A stretch of DNA of 64,000 bases from Streptomyces bambusae (GCF_020532645.1 NZ_JAJAUZ010000005.1:62001-126000); one strand, 5' to 3'; shown: positions 1 through 8,562, counted from the first letter of the stretch. Numbers and translations: made by a program. Notes: a model not told the origin generated them from the sequence alone.

Positions 1-536
1 TCCAGCCAGGACAGCGCCACCCGCGACTCGGGCGTGCCGGTCACCGGCCGGTACGTGAGGTCCTTGCGGTGGTGCAGGCGGGCCAGCGACTGCGGCACGA
101 CCAGCAGGCCCACGTTGGCCGCGACCAGCTCGATCGCGTCCGCGGTGGTCGCGGGCCGCTCGAACGCGGGGCGGCCGGGCGGCTGCTCCCAGTCCAGGGT
201 GTCGTCCAGCGGGTGGAAGAAGACCTCGTCGGCGAGTTCCTCCACGGCGACCTCCTCGACCGCCGCCACGACGTGGTCCTTCGGGACCACGACCACGGTG
301 GTCTCGGTGTAGAGCGGGATCGCGCTGAGACCGTCGCGGTCCATGGGGAGCCGCAGCAGACCCGCGTCGGCGCCGCGGTCGCGGAGCAGTGCGGGGCCGT
401 CCGCCGGATCCACCGGCACGAGGGTCAGGGGCACGTCGGGGAGGCGCTCGTTCCAGACCCGGACCCACTTGGTGGGCGTCACGCCGGGGACGTACGCGAG
501 CCGGAACGACGACGGGGTTTCTGCAGGGCCTGTCAC
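1..536 (-). CDS. LysR-type substrate-binding domain protein without HTH (3' end cut by window)
   Basis: The minus-strand frame is open from a GTG at 534-536 to the window edge, 178 codons. It reads as the effector-binding half of a LysR regulator: an opening SFRLAYVPGVTPTKW strand, a central ETTVVVVPKDH segment, and a late LVAANVGLLVVPQSLARLHH stretch. The N-terminal winged helix typical of LysR proteins is absent, so it probably senses a ligand or acts with a partner rather than binding DNA itself. It is divergent from the DUF5997 gene, an arrangement I recall as common in streptomycetes. The true C-terminus lies outside the window. Confidence 0.8.
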   Translation of the reverse strand, partial: MTGPAETPSSFRLAYVPGVTPTKWVRVWNERLPDVPLTLVPVDPADGPALLRDRGADAGLLRLPMDRDGLSAIPLYTETTVVVVPKDHVVAAVEEVAVEELADEVFFHPLDDTLDWEQPPGRPAFERPATTADAIELVAANVGLLVVPQSLARLHHRKDLTYRPVTGTPESRVALSWL

Positions 537-594
537 CCGCCCAGGTTACCGGGCGTGGTCAGAGGTCGTGCACATGCTCGATACCCTTGACGGT

Positions 595-1005
595 ATGAAG
601 TCGCACCAGACCTCCCAGACGATGAAGCCCGCGACCGCGGCGAAGAAGCTGGGTGTGTACCTCGAAGCCACCCCTGCCGAGTTCCGGGAGGGCACCGTCT
701 CCCGCAGTGAGCTCAACGCCCTCCAGGCCGAGCCGCCGCAGTGGCTCACCGACCTCCGGCGCACCGGCCCGCACCCGCGGCCCGTGGTGGCGGCGAGGCT
801 CGGCGTCTCCATCGCCGGCCTGGCCCGCGGCGGGGTGACCGAGGCGCTCACCACCGACGAGATCGAGGCGCTGAAGCAGGACATGCCCGAGTGGCTGCAG
901 AAGGAGCGCGCCACCCAGGCCGAGGTCCGCAAGGAGTCGGCGCGGATCAAGGAGCGGAACGCGGTGCGTGCCGCGAAGACCGCCGCCCGCGGGCCGCAGG
1001 CCTGA
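595..1005 (+). CDS. DUF5997 family protein
   Basis: A 136-residue soluble protein starting at ATG 595 (MKSHQTSQTMKPATAAKK). It is a conserved actinobacterial family of unknown function. The core (LGVYLEATPAEFREGTVSR ... PPQWLTDLRRTGPHPRPVVAARLGVSIAGLARGG) has a helix-turn-helix-like look, and the last 40 residues are charged and helical. It is divergent from the LysR-like domain gene with only 58 bp between start codons. A short inverted repeat (ATACC-6-GGTAT, 581-596) overlaps its start. Upstream in-frame starts exist but would extend into the neighbour's coding region. Confidence 0.85.
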   Translation: MKSHQTSQTMKPATAAKKLGVYLEATPAEFREGTVSRSELNALQAEPPQWLTDLRRTGPHPRPVVAARLGVSIAGLARGGVTEALTTDEIEALKQDMPEWLQKERATQAEVRKESARIKERNAVRAAKTAARGPQA

Positions 1006-1119
1006 CCTTCCCGTCGTGGTTCCGCGGCGCACCCTTGCGCGCGTGCTCACCGCCGATTCAAGGTGGAAGGCAGTAATCCGGACACTGTCCGGGGGAGCCG
1101 GGCGAGGGGGCGGGTCTGC

Positions 1120-1995
1120 ATGGCAGTCGCTGGGACATGGCGGTTCACCGACGACCGGGGCGTGACGGCGGCGGGCCGCCGCCCGTTACGGGTGGCGGCC
1201 TACGTACGGGCCGGGGCCGCGCTGGCGGACCTGGGCGTACGGCCGGTCGCGGTGTACGGGTCGGGGCACGACGGAGCCGGGCTGGACCCGGCCAAGGCGG
1301 GCGGGCTGGCCGCCGGGACCGCGTACGCGGGGGCCGGGCCGGCGCTGGACGAGCGGGCGCTGCGGGACGCGGCGCCCGATCTGATCGTGGACGTCACCTA
1401 CGACGGTGAACGGGCGTACGCCCTGCCGGACGGGGTGGGCGAACGGCTGGACGTACCGGTGGTGGCGCTGTCCGTGGCCGGTGACCGGCCGCTGGACGGG
1501 ATCCTCGAACGGTTCGCGGGGCTGGCAGCGGCGCTGGGCGCGCCGGCGCCGGCGGCGGGTACGGAGCTGGCGGCGGCGGAGGAGGCCGTACGGGTGGCGG
1601 CCGGCGGGGCCGGGCCGCTGCGGGTGCTGGCGCTGTCGGCGGCCGGGGGCGACCGGGTGCACCTGGCGCGGCCGGCCACCTGGCCGGATCTGCGGCGGCT
1701 GGCCGGGCTGGGCGTGCGGCTGGTCGGACCGGAGGCGGGGACCGGGATCAACTGGGCGACCGGCGGATGGGCGGATACCGTCGCCCTGGACGCCGATCTG
1801 GTGCTTGCCGACTGCCGGGGCAGCGCTGCACAGCCGCATGATCTTGCGGGGGTGGCCGGATGGCGGAGCCTTGCCGGGCGGGCCGTCGTCGAGGCGTGGA
1901 ATCCTGAGATCCCGTGCAGCGCGGTGGCCTGTGCGGAGTTCTTCGTACGGGTGGCCGAGGCGGTGGAACTGCTCGGGGCCAAACGGGCCGGCTGA
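1120..1995 (+). CDS. Periplasmic-binding-protein-like protein (ABC substrate-binding, FecB/BtuF type) without signal peptide
   Basis: A 291-residue protein from ATG 1120. It has the two-lobe pattern of cluster-III metal/siderophore/B12 binding proteins: an early RVAAYVRAGAALADLGVRPVAVYG segment, a middle APDLIVDVTYDG segment where family members carry PDLII, and a late DADLVLADCRG segment. There is no signal peptide or lipobox, so it should be cytoplasmic. No permease or ATPase gene adjoins it. It may have been repurposed as a cytosolic sensor or chaperone, or the export signal may have been lost. An upstream ATG at 1063 adds 19 arginine-rich residues but no secretion signal either. Confidence 0.65.
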   Translation: MAVAGTWRFTDDRGVTAAGRRPLRVAAYVRAGAALADLGVRPVAVYGSGHDGAGLDPAKAGGLAAGTAYAGAGPALDERALRDAAPDLIVDVTYDGERAYALPDGVGERLDVPVVALSVAGDRPLDGILERFAGLAAALGAPAPAAGTELAAAEEAVRVAAGGAGPLRVLALSAAGGDRVHLARPATWPDLRRLAGLGVRLVGPEAGTGINWATGGWADTVALDADLVLADCRGSAAQPHDLAGVAGWRSLAGRAVVEAWNPEIPCSAVACAEFFVRVAEAVELLGAKRAG

Positions 1996-2006
1996 GCGGC
2001 CCGGAA

Positions 2007-2035
2007 CCAGCCCGCCCGGCGCTTGAGGACCGGGG
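2007..2035. repeat. Dispersed intergenic repeat, single copy
   Basis: A 29-bp GC-rich segment downstream of the binding-protein gene containing GGCGCTTGAGGACCGGGG. Its reverse complement matches, with few differences, the core of the triple 50-bp repeat at 53821-53970. It looks like a dispersed intergenic element placed after gene ends. Confidence 0.6.
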
Positions 2036-2074
2036 GCCGGGGCGGAGCCGGGGAAGCGCCGCCCCGGCCCCGCC

Positions 2075-2431
2075 TCACGCCCGGTGGTCCAGGCCCGTGT
2101 GGTAGTCGCCGATGACGCGGTGGTAGTCGTCGTTGTTCAGGTGGATGGTGCGGTCGAATTCCGGGGCGGCCTTGATCTGGTCCTTCGTGCGGTCGATGTG
2201 GACCTCGTGGTTCTCCGTGTCGATGCGGGCGATGGTGCCGGCGGGGAGGAGGACCTCCTTGCCGAAGATCCACGGGCCCGTGTCGACGACGAGGTAGGAG
2301 CCTTCCGGTTCATCGACGTGCGTCACCACCTTGCCGATGCTGCCGTCCTGCGCCTCCACCTTGTAGCCGGTGATCTCGCCGGCGAGCAGCCCCACCGGTG
2401 CCTGCCGGTACACCCAGATGTTCGCGGGCAT
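2075..2431 (-). CDS. PRC-barrel domain-containing protein
   Basis: A 118-residue protein. The first ~70 residues (EITGYKVEAQDGSIGKVV ... GSYLVVDTGPWIFGKEVLLPAGTIARID) form a PRC-barrel, the small beta-barrel found in RimM and photosynthetic reaction centre H subunits. The remainder (TKDQIKAAPEFDR ... DDYHRVIGDYH) is a typical tail of streptomycete members. Its role is unknown and probably one of protein binding. It lies 58 bp after the MASE1 gene on the same strand and may be the last gene of that operon. The start has a plausible GAAGGGAG site. Confidence 0.85.
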   Translation of the reverse strand: MPANIWVYRQAPVGLLAGEITGYKVEAQDGSIGKVVTHVDEPEGSYLVVDTGPWIFGKEVLLPAGTIARIDTENHEVHIDRTKDQIKAAPEFDRTIHLNNDDYHRVIGDYHTGLDHRA

Positions 2432-2489
2432 GGTGCACTCCCTTCGCGGTGCCGGTCCCCCGGTCCGCGTCTGCCCGGCCGGCGGCCGG

Positions 2490-3485
2490 TCACGCGTCGC
2501 GGTTGCCGCGGGGCAGGGTGGCGACCAGTTCGGCGAGTTCCTCGCAGGCCTTCTCGACCTTGCGCCGGATGTTGTTCTGCTCGGTGACCAGGGCGGCCAG
2601 CAGCAGGCCGGTGAGGGCCGCGGAGCCGTTGAGGGCCTGGAGGTTGACCATGACCTGGAACAGGCTGTGGTCGGCGAACGGCCCGTCGTGGTCGATGGCC
2701 GCCGAGATCGCCAGGAACGACACGATGAGCGTGCAGGGTGCGGCCCCGGCCAGCTGGAACCGTACGGCGGCCCAGATGAGCAGCGGGAAGACGAGGAACA
2801 GCAGGGACTGCTCGCTGCGGGTGGCGACCTCGGCCACCACGGTCGTACTGACGAGCATGGCGGCCCACTCGGCGGTGCGCAGGTGGTCCCGGCCGATCCG
2901 GAGCATCGGCAGGGCCAGCAGCAGCGGGGTGCCGACGAGGACCCCCATCGCGTCCCCGGCCCACCAGGCCCACCAGACGGGCCAGAACCTCGCGGCGGGC
3001 AGACCGCCGTCGAGGACGATCACGCCGGTGCCGATGGTGGCGCTGATCAGCATGGGCAGCAGGCCTCCGAGGAAGACGAGCGCCAGCCCGTCCCGGAGCC
3101 GGTCCAGCTCGGCGCGGAAGCCGGTGCGGCGCAGCAGGGCGTAGGCGCAGAGCGGGGCGAGGGTGTTGCCGGCGACGATGCCGAGGTCGACCGGCTCGAA
3201 CGCGGAGAGGGTGTGGACGACGAATCCGGCGCCGACCGCGATGCCCGGCCAGATGCGGAGCCCGAACCGGAGCAGGGCGGCGAGCGCGATGCCGGTGGGC
3301 AGCCACAGCGGGGTGACGGACGCCCCTTCGACCTCCACCCGCTGGATCAGGCCGAGCAGGCCGGTGACCGCGTACGCGAGCGCGACGGCGCAGATCCACA
3401 GCAGGGTGGTGGCGGGGCCTCGCCACTGCTCGGTGCGCACCACCGTATGAGACACCCGGCGCCGCCCGGGACGGGGGTGTGACAC
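2490..3485 (-). CDS. MASE1 domain integral membrane sensor without output domain
   Basis: A 331-residue protein with about eight hydrophobic segments. It shows the MASE1 hallmark near the first loop: VEGASVTPLWLPTGIALAAL, then LRIWPGIAVGAGF. MASE1 normally sits N-terminal to GGDEF, histidine kinase or phosphatase modules. Here only a ~45-residue helical tail follows (TEQNNIRRKVEKACEELAELV). The start is a GTG three bases downstream of the stop of the PP2C phosphatase gene, so the two are probably co-translated and may form a split sensor-phosphatase pair. A second GTG at 3449 is an alternative start. Confidence 0.8.
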   Translation of the reverse strand: MSHPRPGRRRVSHTVVRTEQWRGPATTLLWICAVALAYAVTGLLGLIQRVEVEGASVTPLWLPTGIALAALLRFGLRIWPGIAVGAGFVVHTLSAFEPVDLGIVAGNTLAPLCAYALLRRTGFRAELDRLRDGLALVFLGGLLPMLISATIGTGVIVLDGGLPAARFWPVWWAWWAGDAMGVLVGTPLLLALPMLRIGRDHLRTAEWAAMLVSTTVVAEVATRSEQSLLFLVFPLLIWAAVRFQLAGAAPCTLIVSFLAISAAIDHDGPFADHSLFQVMVNLQALNGSAALTGLLLAALVTEQNNIRRKVEKACEELAELVATLPRGNRDA

Positions 3486-3488
3486 GCG

Positions 3489-4310
3489 CTACGAAGGGGC
3501 TTCGTGGCGGAGGACGAGGACGGCGGCGTCGTCGGCGTGGCCGGTGGAGTCGGCCACTTTCATGACCTCGGCGGCCAGGTCGTCGGGGTCGGCGCCGGCG
3601 CCTTCGCGGACCACTCTGGCGACCTCGGCGAGGCCCACGTCGATGGGGAATTCCGGGCCTTCGACGACCCCGTCGGTGAGCAGGACCCAGGCGCCGGCCG
3701 CGTCGAGGCGGCGGCGGGTGACGGGGTAGCCGCCGCCGGGCAGCATGCCCAGCGGCAGGCCCCCCTCGTCCTCGACGATGCCGCAGCGGCCGTCGACGGT
3801 GGCCCAGACGGCGGGTACGTGGCCGGCGCGGGCGCTCTGGAGTTCCCGGGTCTCCGGGTCGTAGCGGAGGAAGGTGCAGGTGGCGAAGAGGTTCCAGTCG
3901 CTGGACAGGAGGAGTTCGTTGGCCCGGCTGAGGACTTCGCCGGGGTCGTCCGCGGCGGCCGCGACGGCCCGGAGTCCGAAGCGGAGCTGCCCCATGAACG
4001 CGGCGGCCTCCACGTCGTGTCCCTGGACGTCGCCGATGGAGAAGGCCAGCGACCCCCCGGACAGCAGGAAGCCGTCGTACCAGTCGCCGCCGATGTCCAG
4101 GCCGTCGCGGGCGGGCGAGTAGCGGGCGGCGGTGCGCAGCCCCGGTATGCCGGGCAGGGTGGACGGCAGCATCTCGCGCTGGAGGGCTTCGGCCAGCTCG
4201 ACCCGGGCCCGCTGGCGTTCCGCCCCTTCCCGCGCCTGGGCCGTGAGCCGGCCCAGGGTGTGCAGGAGGTCGTCGGCGCTCGTCGACCGGGGTGGGCGAC
4301 GCGGGGTCAT
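3489..4310 (-). CDS. PP2C/SpoIIE-type protein serine/threonine phosphatase (RsbU-like)
   Basis: A 273-residue protein. It carries the PPM/SpoIIE motifs: DIGGDWYDGF, SIGDVQGHDVEAAAFM, ARAGHVPAVW, LLTDGVVE and a terminal ADDAAVLVLRH. These supply the metal-binding aspartates and glycines. The N-terminal ~45 residues are a helical linker (TLGRLTAQAREGAERQRARVELAEALQ) with no PAS, GAF or membrane segment, so the sensor must be supplied in trans. The MASE1 gene starts three bases downstream. Such phosphatases usually dephosphorylate anti-sigma-factor antagonists. ATG 4310 was chosen because upstream in-frame codons give glycine- and arginine-rich non-conserved sequence. Confidence 0.87.
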   Translation of the reverse strand: MTPRRPPRSTSADDLLHTLGRLTAQAREGAERQRARVELAEALQREMLPSTLPGIPGLRTAARYSPARDGLDIGGDWYDGFLLSGGSLAFSIGDVQGHDVEAAAFMGQLRFGLRAVAAAADDPGEVLSRANELLLSSDWNLFATCTFLRYDPETRELQSARAGHVPAVWATVDGRCGIVEDEGGLPLGMLPGGGYPVTRRRLDAAGAWVLLTDGVVEGPEFPIDVGLAEVARVVREGAGADPDDLAAEVMKVADSTGHADDAAVLVLRHEAPS

Positions 4311-4438
4311 GTACCGCTCCGATGGCTGTCCGGCTCCCCCGCCGCCCCCATCGTATTTCCGGTGCCGGGAGGCCGCCACGGCGCGCCGGGCCGCCGCAAC
4401 CTTCGTCCGTTCGGGTGAGGTGCGCCCAGACTGGCCCG

Positions 4439-5326
4439 ATGGATCTTGGTATCGCACTGCCCCAGTACGGAAGCCATGCCCGGCCGGAGCTGATCGCCGG
4501 CTTCGCGCGGGACGCGGAGGAGGCCGGGTTCGGGTCGCTGTGGGTCGGGGACCGGGCGCTGGCGCCGGTGGACCCGAGCGACCTGTACCCGGGGCACGCG
4601 AGGGAGGAGCCCTACCCGCCGGGGTTCCGTACGTTCCTCGACCCGCTGACCGTGCTGACGGTCGCGGCGGCGGCGACCGGGCGGGTGCGGCTGGGCACGA
4701 GCACGCTGAACGCCCCCTGGTACCCGCCGCTGCTGCTGGCCCGTTCGCTGGCCACGCTGGACCGGGTGAGCGGGGGCCGGCTGGTCGCGGGGTTCGGGCT
4801 GGGCTGGCTGCGGGACGAGTACACGGCGGTCAACGCCGACTTCGGGAGCCGGGGCGCCCGGCTGGACGAGATCCTCGGCATCCTGCGCGGCCTGTGGACC
4901 GAGGAGGAGTTCGGGCACGAAGGGCCGCACTGGACGATTCCGCGGGCGTACGTGGGCCTGCGGCCGGCCCGTCCGGCCGGGCCGCCGGTGCTGCTGGGCG
5001 GGCTGAGCCCGGCGGCAATGCGGCGGGTGGGGGTGCGGGCGGACGGCTGGGCGGGGGTGGTGCTGCCGGCGGAGCCCATGGCCGCGCTGTGGGACGTGGC
5101 GCGGCGGGCCGCGGAGGAGGCCGGGCGGGATCCCGGGGGGCTGGTGCGGCACCTGCGGCACACCCCTGGCCCGCAGGCCGCGGCCGACGGGGTCGCGGCG
5201 GTCGTGGCGGCCGCCCGGGACGGCGGCGCGGACGGCTGCATCCTCGACTTCCAGCAGTGCACGGCCGATCCCGCGCAGGCCCTGGCGCTGGGGGTGGAGG
5301 TGCTGGAGCGACTGCGGGCGGGCTGA
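4439..5326 (+). CDS. LLM class F420-dependent oxidoreductase
   Basis: A 295-residue luciferase-like monooxygenase fold protein. Visible signatures are MDLGIALPQYG at the start, LWVGDRALAPVDP, the conserved TGRVRLGTSTLNAPWYPPLLLARSLATLDRVSGGR strand/helix region, GFGLGWLRDEY and PVLLGGLSPAAMRRV. Length and motifs fit actinobacterial F420 oxidoreductases; the substrate cannot be inferred. ATG 4439 begins exactly at the conserved first beta strand. The gene is divergent from the phosphatase operon across about 130 bp and convergent with the aldehyde dehydrogenase. Confidence 0.87.
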   Translation: MDLGIALPQYGSHARPELIAGFARDAEEAGFGSLWVGDRALAPVDPSDLYPGHAREEPYPPGFRTFLDPLTVLTVAAAATGRVRLGTSTLNAPWYPPLLLARSLATLDRVSGGRLVAGFGLGWLRDEYTAVNADFGSRGARLDEILGILRGLWTEEEFGHEGPHWTIPRAYVGLRPARPAGPPVLLGGLSPAAMRRVGVRADGWAGVVLPAEPMAALWDVARRAAEEAGRDPGGLVRHLRHTPGPQAAADGVAAVVAAARDGGADGCILDFQQCTADPAQALALGVEVLERLRAG

Positions 5327-5367
5327 GACCCGGCCGCCGCGCCGCGCGCCGGGCCGCCGGGGGCCGG

Positions 5368-6768
5368 TCACTCCGGGTCGGCGGCCTGCCAGACGGTGGT
5401 GATGTTGCAGAACTCGCGGATGCCGTGGCCGGAGAGCTCGCGGCCGTAGCCGGAGCGCTTCACGCCGCCGAACGGGAACGCGGGGTGCGAGGCGGTCATG
5501 CCGTTGACGAAGACCCCGCCCGCCTGGAGGTCGCGTACGCAGCGGTCCACGTCCTGCGGGTCGCGGGTCCACACGTTGGAGCTGAGGCCGAACGGCGTGT
5601 GGTTGGCGCGGGCGACCGCCTCGTCGAGGTCCGCCACCCGGTACAGGGTGGCGACGGGGCCGAAGGTCTCCTCCAGGTCGATCCGCATGGCGGACGTCAC
5701 CCCGGCGAGGACGGTCGGTTCGTAGAACCAGCCGTCCGGCAGCGCCGGGGGCCGGCGTCCGCCGCACAGCACCTCGGCGCCCTGCCGGACCGCGTCGTCG
5801 ACGAGTTCCTCCACGTCGGTGCGGCCCTGCTCGGTGGCGAGCGGGCCGACGTCGGTGCCCTCGGCCATCGGGTCGCCGACGGTGAGGGCGGCCATCCCGG
5901 CAGTGAACCGTTCCGCGAACTCGTCGTACACGTCGGTGTGGACGATGAAGCGTTTGGCGGCGATGCAGGACTGGCCGTTGTTCTGGACCCGGGCGGTGAC
6001 GGCGGTCTGCGCGGCGCGGGCCACGTCCGCGGAGGGCAGCACGAGGTACGGGTCGCTGCCGCCGAGTTCCAGCACGGTCTTCTTCACCTCGTCGCCGCAC
6101 ACGGCGGCGACGGCCCGGCCGGCGGGCTCGCTGCCGGTGAGGGTGGCGGCGGCGACCCGCGGGTCGCGCAGCACGCCCTCGACGGCGCCGGATCCGATCA
6201 GCAGGGTCTGGAAGCAGCCCGCCGGGAAGCCGGCCCGGTGGAACAGCTCGCCCAGGTAGAGGGCGGTCTGCGGAACGTTGGAGGCGTGCTTGAGGAGACC
6301 CGTGTTGCCGGCCATCAGGGCGGGTGCGGCGAACCGTACGACCTGCCAGAGCGGGAAGTTCCACGGCATCACGGCGAGGACCACGCCGAGCGGGCGGTAG
6401 CGGGTGCGGACCGCGGAGGCTCCGGAATCGGCCACGTCGGCCGGGTCCGGGTGCTCGTCGGCGAGCAGGGCTTCGGCGTTCGCCGCGTACCAGCGCATGG
6501 CCTTGACGCATTTGGCGGCCTCGGCGCGGGCCGCCGCGAGCGGTTTGCCCATCTCGGTGGTCATGGTGCGGGCGATCTGCTCGTTGTCCTGTTCCAGCAG
6601 GTCGGCGGCGCGTTCCAGGAGGGCGGCGCGTTCGGCGAAGGTCGTGGTGCGGTGGGCCAGGAAGGCCGCGTGCGCGTCGGCGAGGCACTGCTCGATGCCC
6701 TCGGGGCCGAGCGCGTCGAAGGTGCGCACTGTCTCGCCGGTCGCCGGGTTGACGGTCGCGATGGCCAT
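5368..6768 (-). CDS. NADP-dependent succinic semialdehyde dehydrogenase (aldehyde dehydrogenase family)
   Basis: A 466-residue aldehyde dehydrogenase. Motifs: oxyanion Asn region VLAVMPWNFPLWQVVRFAAP, catalytic base region VLELGGSDPYLVLPSAD, catalytic cysteine in NNGQSCIAAKRF, and the C-terminal HPAFPFGGVKRSGYGRELS. The short N-terminus (MAIATVNPATGETVRTFDAL) and overall pattern match the GabD2-like succinic semialdehyde dehydrogenases of actinomycetes, which oxidise succinic semialdehyde to succinate in the GABA branch. ATG 6768 has a GGAGGCGTCC leader. It is divergent from a small membrane protein gene. Confidence 0.87.
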   Translation of the reverse strand: MAIATVNPATGETVRTFDALGPEGIEQCLADAHAAFLAHRTTTFAERAALLERAADLLEQDNEQIARTMTTEMGKPLAAARAEAAKCVKAMRWYAANAEALLADEHPDPADVADSGASAVRTRYRPLGVVLAVMPWNFPLWQVVRFAAPALMAGNTGLLKHASNVPQTALYLGELFHRAGFPAGCFQTLLIGSGAVEGVLRDPRVAAATLTGSEPAGRAVAAVCGDEVKKTVLELGGSDPYLVLPSADVARAAQTAVTARVQNNGQSCIAAKRFIVHTDVYDEFAERFTAGMAALTVGDPMAEGTDVGPLATEQGRTDVEELVDDAVRQGAEVLCGGRRPPALPDGWFYEPTVLAGVTSAMRIDLEETFGPVATLYRVADLDEAVARANHTPFGLSSNVWTRDPQDVDRCVRDLQAGGVFVNGMTASHPAFPFGGVKRSGYGRELSGHGIREFCNITTVWQAADPE

Positions 6769-6882
6769 GGACGCCTCCTGCTCGGGTTCGGTCGCCTCGA
6801 CCTTCGCGCGGGGGCTGCGTCCGCGCAACCGCTCGGCTACGCTCATGATCACTGCATTCACATGGGTGATTCGGGGGGAATC

Positions 6883-7104
6883 ATGGCAGAACTCGGAGTG
6901 CTGTTCGGTCTGCTCGGCCTGGCCGTGGTGGCTCTGGTGGTGACCGTGCTGCGGCGCGGCCGGCGGCGGCACGACGACGACGGGCACGGGGCGCTGATCG
7001 AGCACGAGCACACGGCTCAGGCGGCGCACACCCGCAAGGAGTACAACTCGTTCTCGGTGCACAACAGCCAGTACGGCGGCAAGCAGGGCGGCTACCGGCC
7101 GTAG
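6883..7104 (+). CDS. Small single-span membrane protein
   Basis: A 73-residue protein with one N-terminal transmembrane helix (AELGVLFGLLGLAVVALVV), an arginine-rich inner boundary (RRGRRRHDDD), and a hydrophilic tail ending HNSQYGGKQGGYRP. ATG 6883 has an excellent GGGGGGAA ribosome site; an ATG at 6862 would add seven residues. I do not recognise a family. It is divergent from the semialdehyde dehydrogenase and precedes the convergent PHP gene by 31 bp. Confidence 0.7.
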   Translation: MAELGVLFGLLGLAVVALVVTVLRRGRRRHDDDGHGALIEHEHTAQAAHTRKEYNSFSVHNSQYGGKQGGYRP

Positions 7105-7135
7105 GCCGTAGGGCCGCTGCCCGCGGCCCGGCGGG

Positions 7136-8152
7136 TTACTCCCCGCGGGTCCAGGCCGCCAGGCGGTCGGCCGGCCAGGTGTTGACGACGCGGTCCGCGG
7201 GGACCCCGCACTCCTCGGCGCGGGCGCAGCCGTTGATCTGCCAGGCCAGCTGGCCCGGGGCGTGGGCGTCGGTGTCGACGGCGAACAGGGTGCCGGCGGC
7301 GACCGCCTCGCGGAGCAGGCGGCGCGGCGGGTCGAGGCGTTCCGGACGGCTGTTGATCTCCACGGCGGTACCGGCCTCGGCGCAGGCGGCGAACACCTCG
7401 GCGGCGTCGAACTCCGACTCGGGCCGGGTCCGGCCGGTGACCAGGCGTCCGGTGCAGTGCCCGAGGACGTCGGCGTGCGGGTTGCGGACCGCGGCCGTCA
7501 TCCGGCGGGTCATGGCCCGCCGGTCCATCCGCAGCTTGGAGTGGACGGAGACGACGACCAGGTCCAGGCGGGCGAGGAGGCCGGGTTCCTGGTCGAGCGA
7601 GCCGTCGTCGAGGATGTCGCATTCGATGCCGGTGAGCAGCCGGAACGGCGCCCAGCCGGTGTTCAGGGCGGCCACCAGGTCCAGTTGTTCGCGCAGCCGG
7701 TCCGGCGACAGGCCGCGGGCCACCGTGAGCCGGGGCGAGTGGTCGGTGAGCACGGCCCATTCGTGGCCCAGGGCCGCCGCGGCGCGCCCCATGTCCTCGA
7801 CGGCGGCGCCGCCGTCGGACCAGTCGGAGTGCAGGTGGCAGTCGCCGCGCAGCGCGGCCCGCAGCTCCGCTCCCAGACCGCCGTTGTCGAGGGGGACGTC
7901 CGCCTCGGCTTCCAGGCCGGCCAGGTAGTCGGGGGTGCGCCCGGCGAGGGCCTGCTCGACGACGGCGGCGGTCTTCGGCCCGATGCCGGGCACCGATTCG
8001 AGGGTTCCGGCCGCGGCCCGCTGCGCCGCCTCGCCGGGTGCCATCGCGGCCACCCGCTCGGCGGCGGTACGGAAGGCCTTGGCCCGGTACGCGGGGGCCT
8101 GGGCGCGTTCCAGCAGGAAGGCGATCCGGCTCAGGGCGGCCACGGGGTCCAT
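7136..8152 (-). CDS. PHP domain protein with N-terminal DNA-polymerase-X-like helical region
   Basis: A 338-residue protein. Residues ~1-85 resemble the polymerase X N-terminal and helix-hairpin-helix region (VAALSRIAFLLERAQAPAYRAKAFRTAA; LESVPGIGPKTAAVVEQAL). The PHP phosphoesterase domain follows: GDCHLHSDWSDGG, WAVLTDHSPRL, GIECDIL, VVSVHSKL, DVLGHCTGR, VEINSRPE and DTDAHAPG, which together give the usual metal-binding His/Asp/Glu set. Members are free-standing relatives of the PolX editing domain; the physiological substrate is unknown. ATG 8152 lies inside the upstream gene, a 22-bp overlap indicating coupling. Confidence 0.85.
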   Translation of the reverse strand: MDPVAALSRIAFLLERAQAPAYRAKAFRTAAERVAAMAPGEAAQRAAAGTLESVPGIGPKTAAVVEQALAGRTPDYLAGLEAEADVPLDNGGLGAELRAALRGDCHLHSDWSDGGAAVEDMGRAAAALGHEWAVLTDHSPRLTVARGLSPDRLREQLDLVAALNTGWAPFRLLTGIECDILDDGSLDQEPGLLARLDLVVVSVHSKLRMDRRAMTRRMTAAVRNPHADVLGHCTGRLVTGRTRPESEFDAAEVFAACAEAGTAVEINSRPERLDPPRRLLREAVAAGTLFAVDTDAHAPGQLAWQINGCARAEECGVPADRVVNTWPADRLAAWTRGE

Positions 8153-8433
8153 GGTGTCTCCGGGCTCGTGGGGGCGGCGGGGCGGCCGGTCAGGGGTGGC
8201 GGCGGGGCGGGCCGGTGGAGCTGCTGCCGGGCCTGCCGCCACAGGCGCAGCCATCCGTACCGCCCGGCTCCCGGACCGGTGGCGGGCCGGCCGTCGGTCA
8301 CGGCCCGGAACCGACGGCGGGTGCGGAGGGACCGGAGCGCTGCGAGGTCGCCCTGGCCCGGCGGCGGGGGCGGCGGGACGCGGTGCCGGGCGGCCCGGGC
8401 GGTGTCGACGAGGTACTGCTCGATCGCGGTCAT
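8131..8433 (-). CDS. Small conserved hypothetical protein
   Basis: A 100-residue protein starting MTAIEQYLVDTARAARH, then a proline loop, a basic segment (LRSLRTRRRFRAVTDG) and a proline-rich tail. Its stop overlaps the start of the PHP gene by 22 bp, so the two are likely co-transcribed. The N-terminal helix looks like a recurring streptomycete small-protein start, but I cannot name a family. The C-terminal third is low complexity. Confidence 0.6.
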   Translation of the reverse strand: MTAIEQYLVDTARAARHRVPPPPPPGQGDLAALRSLRTRRRFRAVTDGRPATGPGAGRYGWLRLWRQARQQLHRPAPPPPLTGRPAAPTSPETPWTPWPP

Positions 8434-8562
8434 GACTCCAGCCTGGCCCGGTCGCCCGCCGGGCGCCCGCCGATTGACGCGTGGCGTCAATCGTCCTGGT
8501 CGGCGCGGGTACCGGGCAGCCCCGGGGGCCGGCGCCGGGAAGGTGTGGCCGAGAATGTCCGC

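Noticed and set aside
6876-6905. GGAAT element as a SigR -35
   Set aside because: The base triplet 18 bp downstream is GCT rather than GTT and the element overlaps the start codon and ribosome site.
4132-7104. A 990-codon open frame on the plus strand
   Set aside because: Antisense to the PP2C and semialdehyde dehydrogenase genes and out of frame with the oxidoreductase; arginine/glycine/alanine-rich with no domain. Only its last 73 codons, with their own ribosome site, were kept.
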